From the NCBI RefSeq assembly GCF_007860175.1, contig NZ_SJPX01000001.1, positions 744,001 to 808,000 on the forward strand: a stretch of DNA of 64,000 bases, read 5' to 3'. The notes beneath the pieces were generated by a model. It saw only the letters and a program-made list of their open reading frames with translations, did not search any database and had not been told where the DNA came from. Source of the DNA: Rubripirellula reticaptiva. Lineage in GTDB: Bacteria; Planctomycetota; Planctomycetia; Pirellulales; Pirellulaceae. Each line of letters starts with the position of its first letter. Positions within the stretch are counted from its first letter, which is position 1. Shown piece by piece: positions 1 to 7,912 of the stretch. Both the position numbers and the translations under genes were made by a program.

Positions 1-87
1 CGCTGTCGTTGAAAGCGTGGCGATAGCGAGGAAGCAAGCTAGAAAGCAGATCATAAAAGTCGCACAGGTATCTCTAGCACGCTTCAT
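1..87 (-). CDS. N-terminal fragment of a secreted protein (runs off the left edge)
   Basis: Read on the minus strand, an ATG at position 87 follows a strong ribosome binding site (a T-run then GGAG, about seven bases before the start). It opens 29 codons with no stop before the window edge. The peptide starts MKRARDTCATFMICFLACFL and continues with small residues, a typical signal peptide: two basic residues, then a hydrophobic core rich in Phe, Cys, Leu and Ala. The mature protein lies outside the window, so no function can be given. The start and export signal are seen directly. That it is a real gene is inferred from the RBS and signal peptide together. Confidence 0.55.
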   Translation of the reverse strand, partial: MKRARDTCATFMICFLACFLAIATLSTTA

Positions 88-228
88 CGGTGGTCTCCAA
101 AAAAGAGATGTTGGACAGATTAGATTCCGAGACCCTGGCCCTCTGCGCAGTGTTCACCAACTAGCGCGAATGTTATTGAGGGCAATCGTCCATGACGAAC
201 TGCCGCCATCCGCGTTGATTCCTGGAAC

Positions 229-543
229 CTATTGAAAAAAACTGAAAGCAAGTGTGCCGACGGTGATGAATCCCAGGACGACAATCAACAGGTTTGGCAT
301 GACCTTGAACTTCTTCAGCAACGAGGGGCCAAACTGGCTAAGCAACACCAGCGAGACAACGATCCCAAGAATTGCCCCCGCTGTGATGCCTCTCGCAATC
401 AGAAACGCCGACAGCAGGAGGAGTCCGCCGGTGATACTGCCGGCGATCAAAGAAGCTTTGCTTGCCGCTTTGACATACCCGATGACTCCTCCAAAGACGA
501 CAAAAGCTCCGAAGATTGCTGTCACGATTACCGGATAGTCCAC
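229..543 (-). CDS. TMEM14 family small membrane protein
   Basis: The 104-residue protein is almost entirely hydrophobic, with about four membrane segments (residues roughly 5-25, 28-48, 52-72 and 82-102). Glycine-rich turns such as GGVIGYVKAASKASLIAGS match the TMEM14/UPF0136 family, whose bacterial members are usually 95-120 residues. Bacterial homologues have no settled function; eukaryotic relatives act in mitochondrial and plastid inner membranes. The gene stands alone, with noncoding sequence on both sides. Family assignment is from pattern recognition of the glycine-spaced membrane segments and length. Confidence 0.75.
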   Translation of the reverse strand: MDYPVIVTAIFGAFVVFGGVIGYVKAASKASLIAGSITGGLLLLSAFLIARGITAGAILGIVVSLVLLSQFGPSLLKKFKVMPNLLIVVLGFITVGTLAFSFFQ

Positions 544-967
544 AAAGTCTCTTTAATTTCAATGGCCAATTTCTGGCAGAAGTGATTCTGCGGATTCGAA
601 CACAAGTCCATCCACACAAACTGCCTTTCACTGAATTGTAATGGCTCGCCCCCAAGGTACCAGCCACCAGCACCACCTCCACGCACTTCGCACACCCGCG
701 CAGAACTCAAAGCTGCTTCTGGACAAAGGGAACTTCCATCAGGTGCCATCCATCAACCCGGCGGGGACTTCCGTGAACTGTCGGTCGACTTCGGCCGCGC
801 GTGCGCGGTGCTCAATAGTTTCTGAGTCCTTGAACTGCAGCGCCCGAGTGCTCGATTGCCGAAGTGCTTATAGCACGGTGCGCCTGGGCAAATCGTTTCA
901 CTGAGATTGTGGAGAACGCGATTGTCGTTACAAAACAGGCTTTCACGTTCTCTCTAAGCGAAGCGTA
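544..967. other. Noncoding stretch between divergent genes
   Basis: This stretch of about 420 bases separates the minus-strand TMEM14 gene from the plus-strand MFS gene and should hold both promoters. The short open frames in it have planctomycete-like base composition but no ribosome binding sites or recognisable motifs. I saw no RNA gene and no clear terminator or repeat. Confidence 0.4.
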
Positions 968-2266
968 ATGCTCCACCGGGCTTCGGATACATTGGCCGCC
1001 AGGCTGCCGTTTTTCTACGGATACTTGATGATTCCGCTTGCGATGGTGCTGCAAATCACAACCAGCCCTGGGCAAACGTTTGCCTTTAGCGCGTTCACGC
1101 CGTCGTTTCGCCAAGCGTTTGCGATGAGTGACAGTCATCTCACATTGGCTTACATGTTGGGGACGTTCTTGGCGGCGATCCCACTCACCATTGTCGGTCC
1201 GCTGTCGGATCGTTTCGGATTGAAGTGGTTGTCAGCGTCGGCTGTTCTGGGAGTGTCGGCAACCTGCTGGCTCGCCGCGACTGCATCGGGCTGGTGGAAT
1301 TTGTTGCTGGTTTTCTTCCTACTACGTTTTCTCGGTCAGGGAGCATTGAGCTTGTTGAGTGGAAATGCGATCTCGATGTGGTTTCGAAATCGCATCGGCC
1401 GAGTGTCGGCGATGATGAGCATCGGAACAGCACTCGCGTTCGCTTGGGTGCCGGGGCTGATTGCCGACTCCATCAATTCCATCGGCTGGCGGCAAACGTA
1501 TCAGGGGATCGCGTTATTGGTCACGGTCTGCACCCTGCCACTTGTGTTGATCTTCTTTCGGAATCGACCTGAAGAGATTGGTCAGTGCGTCGATGGCGGG
1601 CAACCGCATCGCACGCTCAACTCCGGCGCCGTCCCCAAGAATGACGGCCTTGACGAGCCCATCAAAATTGAGACCGAGCCGTCGCTGACATTCGCTCAGG
1701 CGATACAGACGCCAGCGTTTTGGATCCTCGCCGTGACGAACTTGGCCTGGGCGCTCATCGGAACGGGCGTTGTGTTTTACCTCTATACCATTTGCCAACA
1801 GCGTGGTTTCGACGCCCGCGTTCCCAGCAACCTGTTCAAGACTTTCGGCCTGTGCATGTTGGCCGGACAACTTGGAGGTGGAGTGCTTGCTGACTTTGCG
1901 CGTTTGAATCGAATGCTTGGCGTTGGCACAGCGATGCTGTGCATCGGCATCGGTTCTTTGCTGGTCGGGCGAAGCGAAACGACACTGCACACATTCACCG
2001 TATTTTTCGGCGGCGGCCAAGGCTTGCTATTGGCGGTCGGCTCGGTTGTCTGGGTCCGCTACTACGGCCGCGAATCGCTGGGCGCGATCCGTGGCACTGC
2101 TTGGTGCGCGACCGTAGCCGGCAGCGGCTGCGGACCATTGCTGATGGGCCTGTCGCGGGATCACTACGAAAGCTTCGATCCAGCAATCACGCTATTCCTA
2201 GCAATCATGATCCTGCTATCGATCGCATCTTGGTTCGCCGTGATCCCCAAACGAGACTTAGCCTGA
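968..2266 (+). CDS. MFS transporter
   Basis: This 432-residue protein has the major facilitator layout: two groups of six hydrophobic helices joined by a charged central loop (about residues 195-235). After helix 2 it has the signature-like loop GPLSDRFGLKWL (about residues 77-88), matching the family motif G-x-x-x-D-R-x-G-R/K. It would move a small solute across the inner membrane by proton coupling; the substrate cannot be read from sequence, though the fold resembles monocarboxylate/oxalate-type carriers. The ATG at 968 is the first in-frame start with a full first helix. Its 3' end lies about 130 bases before the left island boundary, so it is chromosomal flank. Confidence 0.85.
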   Translation: MLHRASDTLAARLPFFYGYLMIPLAMVLQITTSPGQTFAFSAFTPSFRQAFAMSDSHLTLAYMLGTFLAAIPLTIVGPLSDRFGLKWLSASAVLGVSATCWLAATASGWWNLLLVFFLLRFLGQGALSLLSGNAISMWFRNRIGRVSAMMSIGTALAFAWVPGLIADSINSIGWRQTYQGIALLVTVCTLPLVLIFFRNRPEEIGQCVDGGQPHRTLNSGAVPKNDGLDEPIKIETEPSLTFAQAIQTPAFWILAVTNLAWALIGTGVVFYLYTICQQRGFDARVPSNLFKTFGLCMLAGQLGGGVLADFARLNRMLGVGTAMLCIGIGSLLVGRSETTLHTFTVFFGGGQGLLLAVGSVVWVRYYGRESLGAIRGTAWCATVAGSGCGPLLMGLSRDHYESFDPAITLFLAIMILLSIASWFAVIPKRDLA

Positions 2267-2361
2267 GCCAAACCGGTCAATTGCTGCACGCAGGATAGAG
2301 AGCGATTGCCTGCAAGCCCGCAAGCAACGTTCACGAGAGGCTGCGCCTGCTCGAGCGCACG

Positions 2362-2394
2362 AAAAACCCCGCCAGACATTGCATCGGGCGGGGT
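2362..2394 (-). terminator. Rho-independent terminator, probably once belonging to tRNA-Val
   Basis: On the minus strand a 7-bp all-GC stem (CCCCGCC at 2367-2373 against GGCGGGG at 2387-2393, extended by one A-T pair) is followed by a run of five T. It lies directly beyond the displaced tRNA 3' end at 2401-2443. Before the island inserted it would have terminated tRNA-Val transcription; the island now separates the two by about 17 kb. Confidence 0.7.
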
Positions 2395-2399
2395 ACAGG

Positions 2400-2443
2400 A
2401 TGGGCGATACAGAACTCGAATCTGTGACCTCTGCCGTGTGAAA
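2400..2443. repeat. attL/R-type direct repeat: displaced 3' part of tRNA-Val
   Basis: This 44-base stretch is identical to 19320-19363. It covers the tRNA-Val(CAC) gene from the anticodon loop through the T arm to the acceptor 3' end and discriminator base. Beyond base 2443 the sequence departs from the tRNA, so this copy is only a fragment. It is the distal attachment site left by tRNA-directed integration. Confidence 0.93.
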
Positions 2444-3004
2444 ATTATTTTGGCCGTTCCAGTTTTCAGCATTTATCCGGCGTTAGTGCACTATAGCGAC
2501 CAGTTTGCAGCTTTCTCAAGCCCTCTCGCGTGCTATCACGGATTCTCCGCGTTTCGCGGTATTTGACAGTCGACCGCGGTAGCCAAAACGGTACATACCG
2601 CTTTTCGGTTGGACGTCCATTTGCGCCGTGCAGGCGGCCCTAACCGACCGAAACGACTGACGCTTGAACCACTTCCCCGCAGGCCGGCTGAACCGAGCTC
2701 CAAAGCCCGGCCCGAACCGACGACGCTCCAGTGCATAGTCACGAGGGAATGCGGAGCAGGGACGAAGCCTTGAAGGGAGCGACGTTCCGCAAACGATCGT
2801 TTCTTTCGTCGGAACCGGACAACTGCCGCTCACGGCGAAGGCGATGACCCGAGCGACGGAGATTGCGCAAGCGGTCGCCTTTGCTGGAGAGGGTTTGGAC
2901 ATCCACAACCGCCGAAAGCTGTCAAATAGACTGGAGAGGAGCGGCACTACGACTTCTTGCTGAACTCAAGCCGCCATAAAAAAGCACTCGAAGTAAAACG
3001 AGAC
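2444..3004. other. Island left-end noncoding region
   Basis: About 560 bases separate the left attachment site from the operon promoter. The only clear structure is the 27-base repeat at 2578-2604, which matches the integrase upstream region. A 39-codon plus-strand frame (ATG near 2844, reading MTRATEIAQAVAFAGEGLDI and on) has coding-like composition. It lacks an evident ribosome binding site and may be the relic of a deleted gene. Other frames here carry no recognisable motif. Confidence 0.4.
2578..2604 (+). repeat. Island-end direct repeat, copy 1 (possible recombinase arm site)
   Basis: This 27-base sequence matches 19217-19243 at 25 positions in the same orientation. The core is AAAACGGTAC followed by a nearly complementary half, here imperfectly palindromic. 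Copies lie about 135 bases inside the left attachment site and about 77 bases inside the right one. That placement suits arm-type integrase or excisionase binding sites, though a shared operator is equally possible. Confidence 0.55.
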
Positions 3005-3031
3005 TTGACAATATAACCTAAAGGTTATAAC
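3005..3031 (+). promoter_or_regulatory. Promoter with palindromic operator for the XRE-GHKL operon
   Basis: A perfect TTGACA (3005-3010) is followed by TATAAC at 3026-3031, a slightly short 15-base spacing. The spacer and -10 region are occupied by the inverted repeat TATAACCT-AA-AGGTTATA (3012-3029), eight perfect pairs around a two-base centre. It lies 45-60 bases before the ATG of a gene whose N-terminus is an XRE helix-turn-helix. Phage-repressor-type HTH proteins usually bind such dyads, so autorepression is a reasonable inference. The promoter elements and dyad are seen directly. Confidence 0.7.
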
Positions 3032-3073
3032 TTAGCCCTTCTTGGTAATGCCAATTATCCGTTGGAGAAAAAG

Positions 3074-5176
3074 ATGGAAAACCTCGGCGAAAGACTAAAA
3101 AAGGCAATGAAGGCAGCAAGGAAATCACAGACAGACCTTGCCGTTGCTCTCGACACATCCCAGCCCGCAGTGTCCCAATGGTGTACAAACAAGAAGAAGC
3201 CATCGGAGGATAACCTTGAAGCAATATCTCAGTTATTGGGAGTTACCGCCTCTCATCTAAAGTTCGGCGAGGGCCGTGCCGCCCTTCAAGATCCTGCCTC
3301 TGTTCGAGCAGAGTACTCAGAAGGTGATCGCTGGTGTTTTCGAGATGCCCCATCGGATGGAGCCAGAGACTTCGGCAACGCGAACGTGTGGGCTTTTGAT
3401 CCAACTATTGAGAGCTTTGTTCGCGAAGTGTTACAGAACGCCAGTGATGCGGCGTTGCCGGGCGAAGGCGAGAATGTCCAAGTCAAGTTCAAGCTGATTC
3501 GGCTCCGTGGTCAAGATCTGAAGAGCTACTTCGATGCACTGCAGTGGGGAGGACTCTACTCGCACCTCGAAGCGTCTGCGGGCACCGAACAAAAGCTTGG
3601 AACGCTACTCGACACCAACCTTCAGCACCTTCAATCCAGCGATGAGCTTCTACTGCTTGTCGTGGAAGATTCGGGGACGACCGGCTTGATCGGACCGGAG
3701 GCTGGCGAAGGCAAGTTCGCGGCGCTTTGCCGTAACAATCTTGACTCCAATAAAGAAGGGAATGCGTCCAAGGGGGGAGCCTTTGGTTTAGGCAAAGGAG
3801 TGCTATGGCGAGCATCCCGATTTGCAACCGTTCTTTTCTGCTCTGACTTGATTAAGCCTGAGAACGGTAAGAAAGAGCTACGGTTGATCGGACGAACGGA
3901 CCTAACGTGGCACGAGCTTGACTCCAACGCATACGCAGGACCAGGATGGTTCGGCGATGTTGACGACGAATCAAAGCGAGTGAACTCACTGTGGGAGAAC
4001 CAAGTCCTAGCAAACGATCTCTATATAAACCGTCGCGGAGTTGGCGAGGGAACCTCTGCATGTGTGGTTGGTTTCCACGACCCGAGCTCTGACCAAGAAA
4101 AGGAGCTTGCCGAACTAGCTTCGGAAATCGAGACCGCCTCCGCGAAACACTTCTTTCCAGCCATGCTTTGGGGGAAACTGTCCGTTGCAGTCGAGACCTA
4201 CGACGGACGACAATCTTACAATCAGAAATCTCCGAAAACTTCGGTCCAAGTTGACCCACGCGAGCATGCCCCAGAGTTCGCGAAAATGATTACAGCGTGG
4301 CGAAACGAAGAGTTGGCAGAATTGCCAGCCGAAACGGGCGATGTCGTTGCAGCCCCTGTAAGCCTGACTGTCTCCAAGAAAAAGAAATCGGGGCAATCGA
4401 AAGAACTCCAACACGATGGCCTTTTGTTGGTTCGCTACGCAGAGGACGAATGCAAGAGTGAATCATGCAACTCACTGGTGATGCTTCGCGGGCCTGGAAT
4501 GGTGGTAAAGAAGGTCTCGCTGAAGGGTATCAGTCTTGGGGCGAGGGACTTCCACGCAATACTCCTGGCAGGATTGGCGGTTGATTCGACTCCCGAGGCC
4601 GACGCAGCCGATTTGTTTTTGCGGGCCGCTGAACCGCCCGCTCACAACGACTGGACTAACACGCCTGACTTAAAAGCGAGCTACGAGTGGGGATGTGGAA
4701 AAAATGTGTCGTCGTTTATTCAGGCTGCGAAGGAACGAATTCGCGAACTCGTCAAGGCTGACGCCCGAGACCTTGGTAACGGCCCCGACGCGATTCGTGA
4801 ACTATTTCGTGTTGGCACAGAACGAGGCGATACACGAGCCTCTGCTGAACGTCCACGAGTTACTCCGGTTAGCAGTCGAGTTGATGAAGATGGACGATGG
4901 GTGATTGAGTGCAAATGCAGATTCACTCAAAGCAAGAAAAGGAGATTTGCAAAGCCAGTCTTGCTCTTTCTAGCCGAATCAGGTGGCGGGCAACCCGTCT
5001 CGTGGGAAAAAATCGAGCCGATTCACAATTGTGCTATGGAAGGCGACTGGCTCGTAGCAAACCCGAAGACTCGAGAGATTGTTTTTCGTGGAACCAGCAG
5101 TGTAAAGGACCATCCGGTGCCTGCACTTCAATCGTGTGTTTCTGTTGAACTTAGAAAAATGAAGCTAGAAGGCTAA
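3074..5176 (+). CDS. XRE helix-turn-helix fused to GHKL (HATPase) domain; candidate defence protein
   Basis: This 700-residue protein opens with an XRE-type HTH (about residues 4-65; recognition region DTSQPAVSQWCTNKKKPS). A Bergerat-fold GHKL ATPase follows: N box FVREVLQNASDA (115-126, ATP/Mg-binding Glu and Asn), G1 box VVEDSGTTGL (about 196-205) and G2 box GGAFGLGKGVLW (234-245). The remaining 450 residues are of unrecognised type, not a histidine kinase or a typical MutL C-terminus. The ATG at 3074 is chosen because GGAG ends six bases before it; an in-frame TTG at 3062 lies upstream of that site. It is the first gene of a tight three-gene operon with a dyad promoter. GHKL ATPases occur in several anti-phage and MutL-like systems; an XRE fusion suggests self-regulated switching. 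I do not recognise it as a named system. Confidence 0.8.
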   Translation: MENLGERLKKAMKAARKSQTDLAVALDTSQPAVSQWCTNKKKPSEDNLEAISQLLGVTASHLKFGEGRAALQDPASVRAEYSEGDRWCFRDAPSDGARDFGNANVWAFDPTIESFVREVLQNASDAALPGEGENVQVKFKLIRLRGQDLKSYFDALQWGGLYSHLEASAGTEQKLGTLLDTNLQHLQSSDELLLLVVEDSGTTGLIGPEAGEGKFAALCRNNLDSNKEGNASKGGAFGLGKGVLWRASRFATVLFCSDLIKPENGKKELRLIGRTDLTWHELDSNAYAGPGWFGDVDDESKRVNSLWENQVLANDLYINRRGVGEGTSACVVGFHDPSSDQEKELAELASEIETASAKHFFPAMLWGKLSVAVETYDGRQSYNQKSPKTSVQVDPREHAPEFAKMITAWRNEELAELPAETGDVVAAPVSLTVSKKKKSGQSKELQHDGLLLVRYAEDECKSESCNSLVMLRGPGMVVKKVSLKGISLGARDFHAILLAGLAVDSTPEADAADLFLRAAEPPAHNDWTNTPDLKASYEWGCGKNVSSFIQAAKERIRELVKADARDLGNGPDAIRELFRVGTERGDTRASAERPRVTPVSSRVDEDGRWVIECKCRFTQSKKRRFAKPVLLFLAESGGGQPVSWEKIEPIHNCAMEGDWLVANPKTREIVFRGTSSVKDHPVPALQSCVSVELRKMKLEG

Positions 5177-5181
5177 ATCAA

Positions 5182-6198
5182 ATGAATCCAATATTCCCTT
5201 ATCCAACTTTACCCGTTCCTCTCCAGGCGTCGATAACTAAAGCCGTCGTCGATGGAATAACTCTCGATGACAAGATCGTTTTGGAGCAAAAGCAACTTGT
5301 GGCAATGCACGATCATTTCGACCCAAAATGGAAGCGTCTTGATGCAACATTAGACGTTGCTATTCAGCCAGAAATCGTCCAGCAATACGAAACTGACCAT
5401 GGCGAATTGCGTGTCTTCGCCTCGCTAAACTGTCGGCCAACAAACCAACGTAGCAGTGTCGAGCTGTTTCGCTCGCCAACCGAACGAGGAAGATGGACTG
5501 GTTCGGTGAGCGTCGATCGCGATTCGTTTGCCGGGCGAGTTGACCTTGCAGTAACTGCATCAGCGACCGCAAATGGACTCGCAGGCCGTGTAGTTGGTTC
5601 CAGCGATCCTTGGTGGATTTTCGTGGATGAACCAAACTCACTGAAAGTCGGTGGCGCGTTGCGTGTCGCGTGGGTTTCTTTCCGCGCCCCCGAAGCTCCT
5701 GCCCTGGCTCAGCAGTATCCCGAATCAACCCATGTTGTCGAGCTTGAAGGCCCAGTGCCAGTCGTCTATCTAAATCAGGATTTCGAGGGACTCTACGCAC
5801 TCCTTCAAGACCGAAAAGACCGAGCGCCAGTTGAATTGGCACTCCATGACGCACATCGCTATTCAATCGCTCGAAGCGTATGGATGGCACTGGTGCTGGA
5901 CTCGGTGATGTCCGTTGAACCTGGAGAGGAAGAGTCGGACGCGAACTGGCCAAGCAAGGAATGGCAGAGCGAAGTTTTGAAAAAAGTTCTTCCAAAAATC
6001 GCTCCTGACAAGACCGACCAAGAATTGCTGAATCTCGCAGCTAATGATTGGAAATCCGGAACTAGTTCGGCAATTTTCCTTGGCAGAGCGGAAGCCGTCG
6101 TCGGCGAAGTTGTCGATAGCAATGCGGCACTTCGAAAATCACTACACAAGCTAAACCGAGCAGGAGTATTCCATGACGAATCAAAACAAACTTCGTAA
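5182..6198 (+). CDS. Uncharacterised second protein of the XRE-GHKL operon
   Basis: I do not recognise this 338-residue protein. It starts five bases after the GHKL gene stop and overlaps the next gene by 26 bases, so the three are almost certainly co-translated. The first two thirds alternate short hydrophobic and charged segments typical of beta-sandwich folds (for example GRWTGSVSVDRDSFAGRVDL, and WWIFVDEPNSLKVGGALRVAW). The last third is helical and acidic. There is no signal peptide, membrane segment or obvious nuclease or nucleotide-binding motif. A structural or adaptor role in a complex with the ATPase is a guess from gene order only. Confidence 0.75.
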   Translation: MNPIFPYPTLPVPLQASITKAVVDGITLDDKIVLEQKQLVAMHDHFDPKWKRLDATLDVAIQPEIVQQYETDHGELRVFASLNCRPTNQRSSVELFRSPTERGRWTGSVSVDRDSFAGRVDLAVTASATANGLAGRVVGSSDPWWIFVDEPNSLKVGGALRVAWVSFRAPEAPALAQQYPESTHVVELEGPVPVVYLNQDFEGLYALLQDRKDRAPVELALHDAHRYSIARSVWMALVLDSVMSVEPGEEESDANWPSKEWQSEVLKKVLPKIAPDKTDQELLNLAANDWKSGTSSAIFLGRAEAVVGEVVDSNAALRKSLHKLNRAGVFHDESKQTS

Positions 6199-7063
6199 TC
6201 TACGATTGTCAGTTCGGACGTTGCTGGACGAAAGCTTTCGATCACTTAACGGATCGAATCTAGACACAACTGAATTTGAAGATGATTTCCACCGTGATAT
6301 TGACCTTGAATCGCTGGCTGCAATCGTGGCTGAGGCGGAATCAAGGTTTGGTGCTCAGGTGGAGAAAGCAGACACTTGGTTAGCTCCCCGCGTTCACGCT
6401 AGTTTGCGACTAACCCGTCGAGAAGCTTCGAGAAGAGAACTGTGGGCTTATCTAAATGTTGCCGCGTTTCCTGATTTTGTACGGTGGCGTCATACTTCAA
6501 CCCAGGGGCCGAGCAAAGGCCTAATCGACATAGGACGGTTCATTGGCGAAAACAGCCGCAATGCACTCGGACGACTCTGGTGGGCAGCCGAAATGACACG
6601 GAACGGAAGTGATTATTCATTGACGGAGAAAGCGATGTCTACCACGCGATTCTCAATCTCATGGCAATCGCTCGACACACTGCACCATAAAGCGTTTGCG
6701 CTCGCGTGCGTTAAGTTCCTGACCGAAGGCAATGGCGGATCACCACTGAATGACGTCGCTGGAAAACGACTGGCTAAAGCAGTGAACCTTTGCCTACGAA
6801 CGACGCACATAGACGCGATCGCACCGAGTCAGCTGCTTGACGAAATTGCGATACAGGATTGGGTTAATTCAGTTCCGGACTATACAAGATTCCTGGATTC
6901 ACTTCCGACAGGTCCTGACGAAGATTCTGTAAACCCTGATGACATTGAAACTTTTATCAATTTCTTGTCTGATGTCGCAACGCAAATTGATATTTTCGAC
7001 AGCGTGCACGATGACTCGACAGAGGGAGAAGAAGCCAGTGAAATCGACGCAATGACGACGTAA
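6173..7063 (+). CDS. DUF6339-like protein, third gene of the XRE-GHKL operon
   Basis: The 296-residue protein starts at an ATG preceded by AGGAG inside the 3' end of the previous gene (26-base overlap, translational coupling). Residues about 65-110 read LAPRVHASLRLTRREASRRE, then LWAYLNVAAFPDFVRWRH. From memory this resembles the DUF6339 family, found in mobile and defence-associated loci of actinobacteria and others near GHKL ATPases and DNA methyltransferases. That link is a recollection, not a search result. The C-terminus is acidic. No catalytic motif is evident. It is the last gene of the operon; seven bases downstream the remnant of a nuclease gene begins on the other strand. Confidence 0.7.
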   Translation: MTNQNKLRNLRLSVRTLLDESFRSLNGSNLDTTEFEDDFHRDIDLESLAAIVAEAESRFGAQVEKADTWLAPRVHASLRLTRREASRRELWAYLNVAAFPDFVRWRHTSTQGPSKGLIDIGRFIGENSRNALGRLWWAAEMTRNGSDYSLTEKAMSTTRFSISWQSLDTLHHKAFALACVKFLTEGNGGSPLNDVAGKRLAKAVNLCLRTTHIDAIAPSQLLDEIAIQDWVNSVPDYTRFLDSLPTGPDEDSVNPDDIETFINFLSDVATQIDIFDSVHDDSTEGEEASEIDAMTT

Positions 7064-7069
7064 CACTGT

Positions 7070-7912
7070 GCTTGAACTCGCGCTTTCCGATGCTCTTAAT
7101 GCGTATCGCACGCTAACCCAAGAACGCCCCGCAATCCATGAACAACGTTCCAACCGAAAGACCATCAAGAGTTTCAACAACGAATGGGACGCTTCCGTGA
7201 TTTCGCCTGTGTAAACGTGAGTGCGACCAAGCTCTGACGACTCAGCAAGCCACGTCGATGGCCTTAACCAGACGGCCGAACGCTCCAACGGGACGTCAAC
7301 GCTTTCCAGTTCGGCAACACGCCGGCGTACGTCGCCAGCCGATGCACTGCCGCCAAGCAAGTTGTCCCAAGCGGAGTAAAGTTTCCCGCGACCGCTGAAA
7401 CGGATTGAGTTACCACCACGATCACCTTAGGAAAAGTCGGAGCGTACAAGCTTCAAGCATGGCACGGCTGATGACCGTCCACGAAAAGATGAAGAACCCA
7501 GCAGAGGGCAATTGCTCGGTCGGCTTTCGATCGTGACTTGTCGCTAAGAACCTTGACGCAAAGCTCGGTCGCTTGGCCGATGCGCAAACCTTGAGTGTCG
7601 AGAGTAGCATCGGACGGCAGCAGCCCAGGCGGATCCGGTGGCGTCACGTCGCCGAGTACGGTAGTCGCCACAAGTTGATAGTGCCACGTCGGACGGTCGT
7701 GGCTTGAGCGTCGAATCATGTCGGGCCAACAACTGGCAACACCCATACGCCAACGGTCGACTGATTCGGGATCGGTCGTCCCCCCTGGGTGTCTTGAAGT
7801 GCTTGTCGAATTGCGGACAGTGGCCCAGAACGTCCATGACAGCGGCTCGTTCCGCTGACCTGTACGCCATCGTCTGCTGAACAAGCTGAACCTCGGAATA
7901 AGCCCCTGTCAC
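7070..7912 (-). pseudogene. Degraded S1/P1-type nuclease gene
   Basis: Minus-strand frames across this region spell successive pieces of an S1/P1 nuclease in the right order but in different frames. They are: SAERAAVMDVLGHCPQFDKH; CWPDMIRRSSHDRPTWHYQ (the W-x-D and W-H-Y metal-site region); LCWVLHLFVDGHQPCHA (the H-x-x-x-D-x-H-Q-P-x-H zinc motif); GDRGGNS with SAWDNLLGG; and STWLAESSELGRTHVY. At least two frameshifts and an in-frame TAA just before GDRGGNS break it. The N-terminal signal peptide and first zinc-binding residues are missing. Its broken 5' end overlaps the stop codon of the helicase gene, as if the nuclease-helicase cassette replaced its start. The order and spacing of motifs are seen; family identity is from knowledge of S1/P1 motifs. 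Confidence 0.62.

Noticed and set aside
2400-2443. A second tRNA gene
   Set aside because: Only the 3' part from the anticodon loop is present; there is no 5' acceptor strand or D arm, so it is a displaced fragment.
2516-2947. A 143-residue minus-strand protein
   Set aside because: No ribosome binding site, arginine/cysteine-heavy composition of a shadow frame, and it crosses the end repeat at 2578.
3074-7063. Two-component histidine kinase system
   Set aside because: The GHKL domain lacks an H box and receiver partner and is preceded by an XRE HTH; it fits MutL/Hsp90-like ATPases better.
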